From the NCBI RefSeq assembly GCF_033406955.1, contig NZ_CP137734.1, positions 1,736,001 to 1,800,000 of the forward strand: a stretch of DNA of 64,000 nucleotides, written 5' to 3'. Within the stretch, counting starts at the first letter, position 1, and every line of letters begins with the position of its first letter. The translations under genes and the position numbers were made by a program. Below the pieces are notes generated by a model. It saw nothing but the letters and a program-made list of their open reading frames with translations, was not told where the DNA came from and ran no database searches. Source of the DNA: Streptomyces violaceoruber. Lineage in GTDB: Bacteria; Actinomycetota; Actinomycetes; Streptomycetales; Streptomycetaceae. This document shows, one piece after another, positions 54,914 to 63,987 of this stretch.

Positions 54914-56017
54914 GTGCCTGCCACCTCCGCCCTGCGCCGCACGCTGGCGGTCATAGCCGCCCTTCCCCTCCTGACGCTGGCCGCCTGCGGCTACGGCTCG
55001 CAGGCGAAGGACGACGACACCGCGAAGATCGCCGCGGGCGCCGAGAAGATCGACGGTCTCGACTCCGTCCGGATCGGGTACTTCGGCAACATCACGCACG
55101 CCACCCCGCTGGTCGCCAACCAGAAGGGCTTCTTCCAGAAGGCACTGGGCGCGACCGAGGCCAAGTACGCGGTCTTCAACGCGGGGCCGTCCGAGATCGA
55201 GGCGCTGAACTCCGGCTCCGTCGACATCGGCTGGATCGGCCCGTCCCCGGCGGTCAACGGCTACGCCAAGTCCGGCGGCAAGAACCTGCGCATCATCGGC
55301 GGTTCGGCCTCGGGCGGTGTGAAGCTCGTGGTGAACCCGGACAGGATCACGTCCCTGAAGGACGTCAAGGGCAAGCGCATCGCCACTCCGCAGCTGGGCA
55401 ACACGCAGGACGTGGCGTTCCTCAACTGGATCGCCGAGCAGGGCTGGAAGGTCGACGCCCAGAGCGGCAAGGGCGACGTGACGGTCGTCCGCAGCGACAA
55501 CAAGGTCACCCCGGACGCCTACAGGTCCGGCTCCCTGGACGGCGCCTGGGTGCCCGAGCCCACCGCGTCCAAGCTGGTCGCCGAGGGCGGCAAGGTGCTC
55601 CTGGACGAGTCGACGCTGTGGCCCGACGAGAAGTTCGTGATCACGAACATCATCGTGTCGCAGAAGTTCCTCGAGGAGCACCCGAAGGCGGTCGAAGCCG
55701 TCCTGAAGGCGTCGGTCGACACCAACGAGTGGATCACGGCCAACCCGGACGAGGCGAAGACCGCGGCCAACGCCCAGCTGGAGAAGGACTCCGGCAAGGC
55801 GCTGCCCGCGGACGTGCTGGACCCGGCCTGGGAGTCGATCAGGCTCACCGACGACCCGCTGGCCGCCACCCTCGACGCCCAGGCGGAGCACGCCGTCAAG
55901 GCCGGTCTGCTGGACCAGCCCGACCTGAACGGCATCTACGACCTGACGCTGCTGAACAAGGTCCTCAAGGCCAAGGGCAAGCCCGCGGTCGACGACGCCG
56001 GGCTCGGCGTCGAGTAG
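54914..56017 (+). CDS. ssuA: Aliphatic sulfonate/nitrate/taurine-type ABC substrate-binding lipoprotein
   Basis: The 367-residue lipoprotein has a signal peptide with lipobox LAAC near residue 25. The SsuA/TauA-type fold follows (SVRIGYFGNITHATPLVANQKGFF, ALNSGSVDIGWIGPSPAVNGY, FVITNIIVSQKFLEEHP). Its place after the cys genes suggests that it brings in sulfonates or sulfate for assimilation. The GTG at 54914 follows GAGAGG about 10 nt upstream. ATPase and permease genes follow. Confidence 0.9.
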   Translation: MPATSALRRTLAVIAALPLLTLAACGYGSQAKDDDTAKIAAGAEKIDGLDSVRIGYFGNITHATPLVANQKGFFQKALGATEAKYAVFNAGPSEIEALNSGSVDIGWIGPSPAVNGYAKSGGKNLRIIGGSASGGVKLVVNPDRITSLKDVKGKRIATPQLGNTQDVAFLNWIAEQGWKVDAQSGKGDVTVVRSDNKVTPDAYRSGSLDGAWVPEPTASKLVAEGGKVLLDESTLWPDEKFVITNIIVSQKFLEEHPKAVEAVLKASVDTNEWITANPDEAKTAANAQLEKDSGKALPADVLDPAWESIRLTDDPLAATLDAQAEHAVKAGLLDQPDLNGIYDLTLLNKVLKAKGKPAVDDAGLGVE

Positions 56018-56049
56018 AGCCCGATCCGACCACCCAGGAGGTGACGACC

Positions 56050-56844
56050 ATGGCCACGACCACGACCCTCGCCAAGGCCGCCGACGGCACCGAGCCGGCC
56101 GCGTACGCCGCCCGGATCGAGCACGTCTCGAAGTCCTTCGCGGGCCCCGCCGGGCAGCAGCTCGTCCTGGACGACATCACCCTCGATGTCGCGCCCGGCG
56201 AGTTCGTCACCCTCCTGGGGGCCTCCGGCTGCGGCAAGTCCACGCTGCTGAACCTGGTGGCGGGCCTGGACCGGCCCAGCGCGGGCGGCATCAGCACGGA
56301 CGGGCGGCCGGCCCTGATGTTCCAGGAGCACGCCCTGTTCCCGTGGCTGACCGCGGGCAAGAACATCGAACTCGCCCTCAGGCTGCGGGGCGTGCCCAAG
56401 TCCGAGCGCCGCGACAAGGCGGAGGAGCTGCTCGAACTCGTCCGTCTGAAGGGTGCGTACGGCAAGCGGGTGCACGAGCTGTCGGGCGGTATGCGCCAGC
56501 GGGTCGCGATGGCCCGGGCGCTGGCCCAGGAGAGCAAGCTGCTGCTGATGGACGAGCCGTTCGCGGCGCTGGACGCCATCACGCGGGACGTGCTGCACGA
56601 CGAGCTGACCCGCATCTGGCGCGAGACGAAGCTGTCCGTGCTGTTCGTGACGCACAACGTCCGCGAGGCCGTGCGGCTGGCCGAGCGCGTGGTGCTGCTG
56701 TCCTCCCGTCCCGGGCGCGTGGCGCGCCAGTGGACGGTCGGCATCCCGCAGCCGCGCCGTATCGAGGACACCGCCGTGGCGGAGCTGTCCGTCGAGATCA
56801 CCGAAGAACTGCGTGGGGAGATCCGCCGACATGGCCAGCACTGA
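56050..56844 (+). CDS. ssuB: SsuB-type ABC transporter ATPase
   Basis: The 264-residue ATPase has Walker A GASGCGKST near residue 60, signature LSGGMRQRVAMARAL near 145 and Walker B LLLMDEPFAALD. The short QEHALFPW stretch is typical of the NitT/TauT/SsuB group. AGGAGGTGACGACC precedes the ATG, a strong ribosome site. The next gene starts 14 bp before its stop. Confidence 0.94.
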   Translation: MATTTTLAKAADGTEPAAYAARIEHVSKSFAGPAGQQLVLDDITLDVAPGEFVTLLGASGCGKSTLLNLVAGLDRPSAGGISTDGRPALMFQEHALFPWLTAGKNIELALRLRGVPKSERRDKAEELLELVRLKGAYGKRVHELSGGMRQRVAMARALAQESKLLLMDEPFAALDAITRDVLHDELTRIWRETKLSVLFVTHNVREAVRLAERVVLLSSRPGRVARQWTVGIPQPRRIEDTAVAELSVEITEELRGEIRRHGQH

Positions 56845-57742
56845 CACGACGCGTCCCGCCGGGGGCGCAGGCGCCAAGGACGGCGGCGACCTCGCCGGTC
56901 TGGAGGCGGGCCTGGACGCACTGGAGTCGGTGCAGCAGGGGCGCAAGCCCTTCCGGCAGACCTTCATGGAGAAGATCCTGCCTCCGGCCGTCGCCGTACT
57001 CCTCGTGCTCGCGGTGTGGCAGGCCCTGGTCTCCTTCGAGATCGTCGACGACCCCACCAAGCTGCCCGCACCGTCGGACGTGTGGGAGGTGCTGCACCAG
57101 GCCTGGCTCCAGGGCGAACTGCTCGGCTACATCTGGACCAGCGTCTCGCGCGGTCTGCTCGGCTTCTGCTTCGCGCTGGTCATCGGCACCCCGCTGGGGC
57201 TGCTGGTGGCGCGGGTGAAGTTCGTGCGGGCGGCGATCGGCCCGATCCTGTCCGGCCTCCAGTCGCTGCCGTCGGTGGCCTGGGTGCCGCCGGCCGTGAT
57301 CTGGCTGGGCCTGAACAACTCGATGATGTACGCCGTCATCCTGCTCGGCGCGGTGCCCTCCATCGCCAACGGCCTGGTGTCCGGCGTCGACCAGGTCTCC
57401 CCGATCTTCCTGCGGGCGGGGCGCACGCTGGGCGCGACGGGGCTGAGGGGCACCTGGCACATCGTGCTGCCGGCCGCGCTCCCCGGTTACGTCGCCGGTC
57501 TCAAGCAGGGCTGGGCCTTCTCCTGGCGCTCGCTGATGGCCGCCGAGATCATCGCCTCCTTCCCCGACCTGGGCGTCGGCCTCGGGCAGTTGCTGGAGAA
57601 CGGCCGCAACGCCAGCGACATGGCCATGGTCTTCGAGGCCATCCTGCTCATCCTGGTCGTCGGCATCGCCATCGACCTGCTGATCTTCAGCCCGCTGGAG
57701 CGCTGGGTGCTGCGCAGCCGCGGTCTGCTGGTGAGGGGCTGA
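56831..57742 (+). CDS. ssuC: SsuC-type ABC transporter permease
   Basis: The 303-residue permease has six predicted helices after a 45-residue soluble N-terminus. The EAA loop FLRAGRTLGATGLRGTWHIVLPAALPGY is near residues 197-224, then GWAFSWRSLMAAEIIAS. It forms the channel for the SsuA-type binding protein. The ATG lies within the end of ssuB; GGGGAG stands about 11 nt upstream. Confidence 0.93.
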   Translation: MASTDTTRPAGGAGAKDGGDLAGLEAGLDALESVQQGRKPFRQTFMEKILPPAVAVLLVLAVWQALVSFEIVDDPTKLPAPSDVWEVLHQAWLQGELLGYIWTSVSRGLLGFCFALVIGTPLGLLVARVKFVRAAIGPILSGLQSLPSVAWVPPAVIWLGLNNSMMYAVILLGAVPSIANGLVSGVDQVSPIFLRAGRTLGATGLRGTWHIVLPAALPGYVAGLKQGWAFSWRSLMAAEIIASFPDLGVGLGQLLENGRNASDMAMVFEAILLILVVGIAIDLLIFSPLERWVLRSRGLLVRG

Positions 57743-57750
57743 GGCACACC

Positions 57751-58497
57751 ATGTCCGCACCGGGCCGCCCCGTCCTCCTCGTCGTCGCCCACGGCAGCCG
57801 CGACCCGCGGCACGCCGCGACCGTGCACGCCCTGGTCCGCCGGGTGCGGGCGCTGCGTCCGGACGTGCGGGTGGAGACCGGCTTCCTGGACTTCAACGTC
57901 CCCTCCGTGCCGGGCGTCCTGGAGTCCCTGGAGACGGAGGGGGTGCGGGACGTGGTGGCCCTGCCGCTGCTGCTGACCCGCGCCTTCCACGCCAAGGCGG
58001 ACATCCCCGCGGTCCTGGCGGCGGCGCCGCCGCGCCTGAGGATCCGGCAGGCCGAGGTGCTCGGTCCCTCGCCGCTGCTGCTGTCGGCGCTGGAGCGGCG
58101 CCTGTACGAGGCGGGCCTCACGCCCGCCGACAAGTCCTCGACCGGGGTCGTGCTGGCCTCGGCGGGGTCCTCCGACCCGGAGGCGATCGCAGTGATCGCT
58201 GAAATCGCGCGGGAGTGGCGGCACACCGGTTGGTGCGCCGTGCGGCCTGCGTTCGCCTCCGCATCCCTTCCGCGCACCGAGGACGCGGTACGGCAGTTGC
58301 GCGAGCTGGGCTGTGCGCGCGTCGCCGTCGCCCCGTACGTCCTGGCGCCGGGCTTCCTGCCGGACCGCATCGCGCGGGGCGCGGCGGGGGCCGACGTGCT
58401 GGCGGACGTGCTGGGTCCCGCACCGGAGGTGGCGCGGGTCCTGCTGGAGCGGTACGACGCGGCGCGGATGCCGGTGGCGCTGGCGGTCGGGGCCTGA
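57751..58497 (+). CDS. Sirohydrochlorin chelatase (CbiX/SirB type)
   Basis: The 248-residue protein contains two CbiX-like halves (VVAHGSRDPRH at residues about 11-21 and VLASAGSSDPEA near 133). It has the metal/tetrapyrrole histidines His14 and His in TRAFHAKADIP. It inserts Fe2+ or Co2+ into sirohydrochlorin. Placed 9 bp after ssuC, at the end of the sulfur cluster, it most likely supplies siroheme for the sulfite reductase. A cobalamin role cannot be ruled out. Confidence 0.9.
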   Translation: MSAPGRPVLLVVAHGSRDPRHAATVHALVRRVRALRPDVRVETGFLDFNVPSVPGVLESLETEGVRDVVALPLLLTRAFHAKADIPAVLAAAPPRLRIRQAEVLGPSPLLLSALERRLYEAGLTPADKSSTGVVLASAGSSDPEAIAVIAEIAREWRHTGWCAVRPAFASASLPRTEDAVRQLRELGCARVAVAPYVLAPGFLPDRIARGAAGADVLADVLGPAPEVARVLLERYDAARMPVALAVGA

Positions 58498-58510
58498 GGT
58501 CGACGACGCG

Positions 58511-59059
58511 TCAGGGGCCGGTCAGCTCCACGAGCTTGGTGACCGTGTTCCAGTTGCGGCTGGTGGCGACCAGGCCCTTGTTGACGCGCGGTCTGGCGAG
58601 GGCCTCGGCGAGCTTGGAGCGGCCCAGACCGTCCGGTGCGTAGAGGTACAGGGCGCGGTCGCCGAGGCGGAACTCCTCGGGACGGAAGGCCGGGGCGTCG
58701 ATCGCCGCGAAGCGGTCCGCCTCGACGGGCGCGGAGAAGTAGGTGACGTGCAGTTGCCTGGCCTCCAGTTCGGCGGCCGGGAAGGGGCACGCCTCGACGA
58801 CCGACCTCAGGTAGGCGTGGTCGCGCACGATCACGTCCACCGGGAAGCCGAACCGCTCCCCGATCGCTTCCGCCAGCTCCGCGGCCAGGGAGTCCTCGTC
58901 GCCGTGCGCGGCGGCGAAGACGGCCTGTCCGCTCTGCAGATGGGTGCGTACGGCGTCGTGGCCGAGGGAGGTCAGCAGCGCGCGCAGGTCGGCCATCGGG
59001 ACCTTCCGGCTGCCGCCCACGTTGATCCCGCGCAGCAGCGCCGCGTACTTCGTCGTCAT
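58511..59059 (-). CDS. DUF1697 family protein
   Basis: The 182-residue protein matches DUF1697: MTTKYAALLRGINVGGSRKVPMADLRALL at the start, VRTHLQSGQAVF near 37, and the C-terminal TSRNWNTVTKLVEL. The function is unknown; the fold is ferredoxin-like. The ATG has TATGGT 6 nt upstream and no ribosome site, so it is probably leaderless. It converges on the chelatase gene with 13 bp between. Confidence 0.9.
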   Translation of the reverse strand: MTTKYAALLRGINVGGSRKVPMADLRALLTSLGHDAVRTHLQSGQAVFAAAHGDEDSLAAELAEAIGERFGFPVDVIVRDHAYLRSVVEACPFPAAELEARQLHVTYFSAPVEADRFAAIDAPAFRPEEFRLGDRALYLYAPDGLGRSKLAEALARPRVNKGLVATSRNWNTVTKLVELTGP

Positions 59060-59407
59060 CCGCACACCATAGAACGGCCGTCGTGCCCCGTGGGGGTGGG
59101 CACGACGGCCTGGTCCGCGCCGGGCGGACGTGCGCGCCACTCTCGCCGATGCGGTGTGCGGGGTTCAACAGCTACACCCACCTGTGACTTAATCAACAAC
59201 CCTGCGCAATGTCCTCGCCGCCCGGCGCCCCGGTAGATGTAAGGGGCCGGGATCCTCCTCAGCGGTGAGGGCGGCGGTACGGAGGGATGAGACGGCGCCG
59301 CCGGACGTCACCGAAGAGCACGACGCGACGGTCTTACGCGGCCCATACCTTCGAAACGCAAGGTGGCGGCAGGGGGCCGGCACCGCTCATGAGGGGGCAG
59401 GCCGGTC
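59060..59407. other. 348-bp divergent intergenic region
   Basis: No gene is seen. It holds the DUF1697 promoter, a 13-bp inverted repeat (GGCCGTCGTGCCC at 59076-59088, GGGCACGACGGCC at 59098-59110), an AT-richer stretch near 59180-59210, and a short ACCTT/AAGGT pair at 59347-59364. The mmpL promoter must lie in the right half. Confidence 0.5.
59066..59071 (-). promoter_or_regulatory. -10 box of leaderless DUF1697 gene
   Basis: TATGGT on the minus strand ends 6 nt before the ATG. A 13-bp inverted repeat starts 5 bp upstream of it. Confidence 0.45.
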
Positions 59408-61684
59408 ATGCGGAACCGAGAGACACGGGTGCGGGGCATAGCCGCCCGGGCGGGCGGCTGGAGTGCCCGGCACCGATGGGCCGCCGTCGGGATCTGGGTG
59501 TTGTTCGTCGTCCTGGCGACGGGGCTCGGTTCGGCGGCCGGCCGGGTCGACGTCAAGGACAGCGACCAGATGGGCGGCGAGACGCACACCGCCGCCCGGA
59601 TCGTCGAGGACGCCGGGATCGACGAGCCGGCCGGTGAGACGGTCCTGATCCAGGCGAAGTCCGGTGCCGTGAAGGCCACGGACGCCGAGTTCCGGGCCGC
59701 GGTCGACGCGGTCGTCACGGCGGTGGAGGGGACCGGGGAGGTCACGGGGGTCACCTCGCCCTACGACGCGAAGACGATCTCACAGGACGGCCGCAGCGCG
59801 CTGGTGCAGTTCGACATGCGTGGCGAGGCGGACACGGCGGGCGAGCGGGTCGAGCCGGTGCTGAAGGCGGTCGAGGGGGTCCAGAAGGAGCACGAGTCGC
59901 TGCGGATCGAGGAGATCGGCGGCGCCAGCATGATGAAGACGTTCGACGACGCGTTCGGCGACGACTTCAAGAAGGCCGAGTACTCGGCGGTGCCGGTGGC
60001 CCTGGGCATCCTGCTCGTCGCCTTCGGCGCACTGGTGGCGGCGCTGGTCCCGGTGGCGCTGGCGATCACCGCGATCATCGCGACGATGGGTCTGATGGGC
60101 CTGGTCAGCCACCTCCAGCCGATGAGCGAGACCGCCAACTCCGTGATGCTGCTCGTGGGTCTGGCCGTCGGCGTCGACTACTGCCTGTTCTACCTGCGCC
60201 GCGAGCGCGAGGAGCGGGCCGCCGGGCGGGACGCGCAGACGGCGCTCAGGATCGCCGCCGCCACCAGTGGCCGGGCGATCGTCGTCTCCGGTGTCACGGT
60301 GTGCGTGGCGATGGCGGGCATGCTGTTCACCGGCATCGCCGAGTTCGAGGCGATGGGCCTGGCCTCGCTGATGGTGGTCGCGGTGGCCATGGTCGGGTCG
60401 GTGACGGTGCTGCCGGCGCTGTTGTCCCTGCTGGGTGAGCGGGTGGAGAAGGGCCGCCTGCCGTTCCTGCGCCGGCGCCGGCGCCGGCCGAGTGGCTCCG
60501 CCGGGGAGGGCAGCCGGTTCTGGACCGCCGTGCTGAAGCGGGTCCTGGCCAAGCCGCTGCTGGCGGCGGCGGTGGCCGTCGGCGCGCTGCTGGCCGTGGC
60601 CGCGCCCGCCCTGGGGATGAAGACGCAGAACCTCACGCTGGACCAGGAGTTCGGCGACGCGCTGCCCATCGTGCAGACGTACAACCGGGTCAACGAGGCG
60701 TTCCCCGGCGGGTCCGACCCGGCCGAGGTGGTCGTGAAGGCCGACGACATCAACGCGCCCGAGGTGCGGGCCGCGCTCGCCGACTTCCGGGAGCGGGCGA
60801 TCGGTTCGGGGGCCTCGCGCGGTCCGGTGGACATCACGGTGCACGACCAGCAGAACGTCGCGCTGGTGTACGTCCCGCTGGTCGGCGGCTCCGACCAGGA
60901 CAAGGCGGGCGAGAGCCTGGACAAGCTGCGCGACGACGTACGGCCCGCCACGCTGGGCAAGGTCGCCGGCGTCGAGGCGCCGATCACCGGTCAGGTGGCC
61001 GGCAACAAGGACTTCAACGACCAGCTCGTCGGTTCGGTCCTGCCGGTCTTCGCCTTCGTCGTGGTCTTCGCCTTCCTGCTGATGCTGCTGTCCTTCCGCT
61101 CGCTGACGGTCGCGCTCACCTCGATCGTGCTCAACCTGCTGTCGGTGGGCGCGGCGTACGGCATCCTGGTTGCCGTCTTCCAGCACGGCTGGGGCGCCTC
61201 GCTGGTGGGCGCGGAGGGCGTGGGCGCCATCATCACGTGGCTGCCGCTGTTCCTCTTCGTGATCCTGTTCGGCCTGTCGATGGACTACCACGTGTTCGTG
61301 GTCTCCCGGATCCGCGAGGCCCGGCTGCGCGGGCGCTCCACCCGGGACGCGATCCAGCACGGCGTGGTCACCACGGCGGGGGTCGTCACCAGCGCCGCCG
61401 TCATCATGGTCGCGGTGTTCGCCATCTTCGGCACGCTGTCCATGCAGTCGATGAAGCAGATGGGCGTCGGCCTGGCGGCGGCGGTGCTGATCGACGCGAC
61501 GATCATCCGGGGCGTCCTGCTGCCGGCCGTGATGTCGCTGCTCGGCGAGCGCAACTGGTACCTGCCGAAGTGGCTGCACCGGCTGCCGGACCTGACCCAC
61601 GACGAGTCGCCCGAGGCGATCGCGTCGCCGGAGCGGGGCGGCGAGGGCGAGCGCGGGGAGCGGGGCGAACGGGTCGGGGTCTGA
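59408..61684 (+). CDS. MmpL/RND-family exporter
   Basis: The 758-residue transporter has about 12 helices in two halves with large outer domains. The proton-relay Asp-Tyr pairs sit in LAVGVDYCLFY (about residues 252-262) and LSMDYHVFVVSRI (about 623-635). GSTHVSG-like MmpL features include SGRAIVVSGVTV. It uses the proton gradient to export lipids or drugs. A cytoplasmic Arg-rich linker joins the halves. GAGGGGGCAGG precedes the ATG. The neighbouring macrolide-resistance genes make drug export thinkable, though it is convergent to them. Confidence 0.92.
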   Translation: MRNRETRVRGIAARAGGWSARHRWAAVGIWVLFVVLATGLGSAAGRVDVKDSDQMGGETHTAARIVEDAGIDEPAGETVLIQAKSGAVKATDAEFRAAVDAVVTAVEGTGEVTGVTSPYDAKTISQDGRSALVQFDMRGEADTAGERVEPVLKAVEGVQKEHESLRIEEIGGASMMKTFDDAFGDDFKKAEYSAVPVALGILLVAFGALVAALVPVALAITAIIATMGLMGLVSHLQPMSETANSVMLLVGLAVGVDYCLFYLRREREERAAGRDAQTALRIAAATSGRAIVVSGVTVCVAMAGMLFTGIAEFEAMGLASLMVVAVAMVGSVTVLPALLSLLGERVEKGRLPFLRRRRRRPSGSAGEGSRFWTAVLKRVLAKPLLAAAVAVGALLAVAAPALGMKTQNLTLDQEFGDALPIVQTYNRVNEAFPGGSDPAEVVVKADDINAPEVRAALADFRERAIGSGASRGPVDITVHDQQNVALVYVPLVGGSDQDKAGESLDKLRDDVRPATLGKVAGVEAPITGQVAGNKDFNDQLVGSVLPVFAFVVVFAFLLMLLSFRSLTVALTSIVLNLLSVGAAYGILVAVFQHGWGASLVGAEGVGAIITWLPLFLFVILFGLSMDYHVFVVSRIREARLRGRSTRDAIQHGVVTTAGVVTSAAVIMVAVFAIFGTLSMQSMKQMGVGLAAAVLIDATIIRGVLLPAVMSLLGERNWYLPKWLHRLPDLTHDESPEAIASPERGGEGERGERGERVGV

Positions 61685-61705
61685 CCGGCACGCCGTCGCA
61701 CGACG

Positions 61706-61750
61706 GCCGCAGGGCCCGTCGGTTCCGGGGGAACCGACGGGCCCTGCGGC
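61706..61750. terminator. 21-bp perfect terminator hairpin between mmpL and mgt
   Basis: Bases 61706-61726 and 61730-61750 are exact reverse complements with a 3-base loop (GGG). The arm begins GCCGCAGGGCCC. It lies between two convergent genes and should stop both. Confidence 0.88.
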
Positions 61751-61763
61751 GTGCGGTGCCGGG

Positions 61764-62969
61764 TCAGCCGCGCGCGGCGGCCAGTTCGGCCTCGATGAGG
61801 TCGGCGGCCCGGCGGGTGCCGCCCTCCTGGGCCATCCGCGCCTGGATCTCCTTCAGGCGCGCCGCCACCTCCGGGTCGTCGACCAGGGCGAGGGCGGCGG
61901 TGCGCAGCGCCTTCGCGGTGGCCTCCTCGGTCGGGAGGGTGCGGGCGACGCCGAGGCCCTGGAGCATGTCGGCGTTGCCGAACTGGTCCGCGGCCTGCGG
62001 TACGGCGATCATCGGCGTGGCGGTGGCCAGACCCTCCTGGCTGCCGCCCGCGCCCGCGTGGGTGACGAACAGGTCGGCCTGCTGGAGGATCGCCAACTGC
62101 GGTACCCACGTGCGGACTTCCACGTTGTCCGGTACGTCGCCCAGCTCGGCCGGGTCTACGTGCCGGCCGACCTGGAGCACGGTGTGCCAGCCGGGCAGCT
62201 CACCGAAGGCCCGGACGCACTCCCGGTAGAACGCGGGCTGCTTGGTGAAGGCCGAACCGAGCGAGACCAGGACGACCTTCTCCGCGCCCTCGGGACGGGC
62301 CCAGTCGCCCTCGGCGGTGCGGTCCCCCTGGCAGGCGCCGACGAAGGTGTACGTCGTCTCGTCCACCCGGTCGGCGTGGGGCTGGAGCGCCTTGGGGATC
62401 AGCACCAGGGAGCGGTCGGGGCGGCCGATGAACGGGTCGGGGTGGTCGGTGATCCCGTTCTCCTCCAGCCAGGTGTGGAAGCGGGCGTAGTACGCCTGCC
62501 CGCGTTCGGTCTTCAGCGGCTCCTCCCACATCGGCTCGCCGACCTCCTGCTCGTACCCCTCCCAGGCGACCATGCAGGGCGACAGGGAGATCACGGGCAC
62601 GTCCCAGCGGCGGCCCAGGACGCGGGCGGTGTAGGAGGCGATGTCGTGCAGGACCAGGTCCGGCTCGTCCCCCTCGTACGCCTGGGCGAGCTGCGGGAGC
62701 GACTGGATCGCGTCGGCGAGGAAGGGCTCCACGTTGTCCAGGAGGGTGCTCCCCCAGGCCTCCGGGTCGGCGTCGGGGCCGGGCAGTGTGCTGTTCCAAA
62801 GCTTGGGTTCGGCGCCCGCCTCGGCGACCTTGTCCGCGAGGAGCGGCGGGATCGCGTACGTCACCCGGTGCCCCCGCGCGACGAGCTCGCGGATGACCTC
62901 CAGGCTGGGGTTCACGTGGCCGTGCAGGGCGATGGAGAACATGGCGATGTGCGCGGGGCGAGTGGTCAT
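61764..62969 (-). CDS. mgt: Macrolide glycosyltransferase (GT1 family)
   Basis: The 401-residue enzyme transfers a sugar, typically glucose from UDP-glucose, to macrolides and inactivates them. It has the N-terminal [20 protein letters not shown]. The sugar-donor motif is [31 protein letters not shown] (about 322-352). It follows the lrm methyltransferase gene by 47 bp, the arrangement known in S. lividans. A separate promoter (-35 TTGCAC, -10 TACGGT 6 nt from the ATG) with a 14-bp palindrome in the spacer suggests independent, repressor-controlled expression. Confidence 0.94.
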   Translation of the reverse strand: MTTRPAHIAMFSIALHGHVNPSLEVIRELVARGHRVTYAIPPLLADKVAEAGAEPKLWNSTLPGPDADPEAWGSTLLDNVEPFLADAIQSLPQLAQAYEGDEPDLVLHDIASYTARVLGRRWDVPVISLSPCMVAWEGYEQEVGEPMWEEPLKTERGQAYYARFHTWLEENGITDHPDPFIGRPDRSLVLIPKALQPHADRVDETTYTFVGACQGDRTAEGDWARPEGAEKVVLVSLGSAFTKQPAFYRECVRAFGELPGWHTVLQVGRHVDPAELGDVPDNVEVRTWVPQLAILQQADLFVTHAGAGGSQEGLATATPMIAVPQAADQFGNADMLQGLGVARTLPTEEATAKALRTAALALVDDPEVAARLKEIQARMAQEGGTRRAADLIEAELAAARG

Positions 62970-62975
62970 GCGATG

Positions 62976-63005
62976 ACCGTATGCGAGACGAGACGTCTCG
63001 TGCAA
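62976..63005 (-). promoter_or_regulatory. Leaderless mgt promoter with 14-bp palindromic operator
   Basis: On the minus strand TTGCAC (63005-63000) and TACGGT (62981-62976) are 18 bp apart, and the ATG follows 6 nt after the -10. ACGAGACGTCTCGT (62988-63001) is a perfect palindrome within the spacer and touches the -35. It looks like a TetR-type operator. Confidence 0.65.
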
Positions 63006-63016
63006 CTCTTTTCGCT

Positions 63017-63799
63017 TCATGCCGTCAACTCCTCGTGCAGCCGCAGCCACCGGTCGGGGGCGACCTCGCCGACGAGGACACCGGGATCGAGTCGCGCGGC
63101 GCGGAACGCCGCGTCCACCCGGCGCCGGGAGTGGGCGCGGCGCAGGGACGCGTGCAGCGAGCCGCCGACGCCGGAGAAGCCCAGCTCGACCAGGTCCGCC
63201 CAGTCGCGGCGGGCGGCGGCGCCGGTGAGCAGCGCAGTGGGGCGGCGTTCGATCCGGAGGATGCCGGCGTCGACGCGCGGCGCCGGGCAGAAGCGGCTGC
63301 GGCCCACCCGGCCCACCAGCCGCCACTCGTGGCGCGGCCAGGTCAGGACCGTGAGCAGGGTCCAGCGGCCGTAGTCGCCGGTGCGTTTGCGGGCGTACTC
63401 GAGCTGGGTGAGGAGGGTGGCGTCGGTGAGGCCGGGCGCGGTCAGGCACCAGTCGACGATGTCGGCGGTGCGCGAGAAGGGCACGTTCCCGGCGACGGCG
63501 AACGGGGTGCGCGGGGGCCGGGCGGTGAGGAAGTCACCGGCGACGACGTGGACGTGGGGGCTGCGCGCGAAACGGGCGCGGAGCCCGGGGACGAGCCGGG
63601 GGTCGATCTCGTAGGCGTGCAGCTCGCGGCTGCGGCGGGCGAGCGGCTCGGTGAGGGCGCCGTTGCCCGCGCCCACTTCGAGCAGGAGGGGCGGGCGCCC
63701 CCGGTCGGGGACGGCGAGGCGCGCCACACGTTCGGCGGTGGCGCGGTCGGCGAGGAAGTTCTGCGAGAGCGTGCGGGCACGCTGGGTGGGGCGGGCCAT
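63017..63799 (-). CDS. lrm: 23S rRNA (adenine) methyltransferase Lrm (Erm family)
   Basis: The 260-residue enzyme has the SAM-binding [16 protein letters not shown] (about 38-53) and the catalytic NVPFS (about 105-109) of Erm/KsgA enzymes. It methylates A2058 of 23S rRNA, blocking lincosamides and macrolides. Lrm of S. lividans mainly adds one methyl and so gives lincomycin resistance. It lies directly before mgt. AAGGA precedes the ATG, but the mRNA can fold to hide it, and a 16-residue ORF lies in the leader. Confidence 0.93.
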   Translation of the reverse strand: MARPTQRARTLSQNFLADRATAERVARLAVPDRGRPPLLLEVGAGNGALTEPLARRSRELHAYEIDPRLVPGLRARFARSPHVHVVAGDFLTARPPRTPFAVAGNVPFSRTADIVDWCLTAPGLTDATLLTQLEYARKRTGDYGRWTLLTVLTWPRHEWRLVGRVGRSRFCPAPRVDAGILRIERRPTALLTGAAARRDWADLVELGFSGVGGSLHASLRRAHSRRRVDAAFRAARLDPGVLVGEVAPDRWLRLHEELTA

Positions 63800-63809
63800 G
63801 GCCTGCGGT

Positions 63810-63987
63810 CCTTGTCTTCCGTGACAGGAGGGGAGAAGGGCAGCCGAAGGCCCTGACCGGAAGACGAAGGCAAAAGGGAATGCGGAGGCTCAGCCCCGCC
63901 GCGCGCGCGTCGGACGTGCCGGACGCGTCGAGTGCGTCAGCGGCGGGGGGACCCCGGGCCGGTCAGGGCACCGGGGCCACGACGCAT
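63810..63987 (-). promoter_or_regulatory. lrm leader with mutually exclusive RNA stems
   Basis: Two alternative stems compete. Stem A pairs bases 63959-63969 with 63850-63860 (11 bp, GCCCTGACCGG with CCGGTCAGGGC). Stem B pairs 63858-63870 with 63810-63821 (12 bp and one bulge), enclosing the lrm Shine-Dalgarno AAGG. They share bases 63858-63860, so only one can form. The first arm of stem A is inside the leader ORF. Confidence 0.6.
63937..63987 (-). CDS. 16-residue leader ORF upstream of lrm
   Basis: An ATG opens a 17-codon frame (MRRGPGALTGPGSPRR, then TGA) 137 bp upstream of the lrm start. It is rich in Arg, Gly and Pro and covers the first arm of the alternative leader stem. Translation initiation is uncertain, with only AGG just before the ATG. 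Erm genes often have regulatory leader peptides, which makes it worth attention. Confidence 0.45.
   Translation of the reverse strand: MRRGPGALTGPGSPRR

Noticed and set aside
62741..62770. GGAGGGTGCTCCCCCAGG stretch within mgt resembling the palindromic repeat element
   Set aside because: It encodes a normal part of the glycosyltransferase and lacks the second half of the element.
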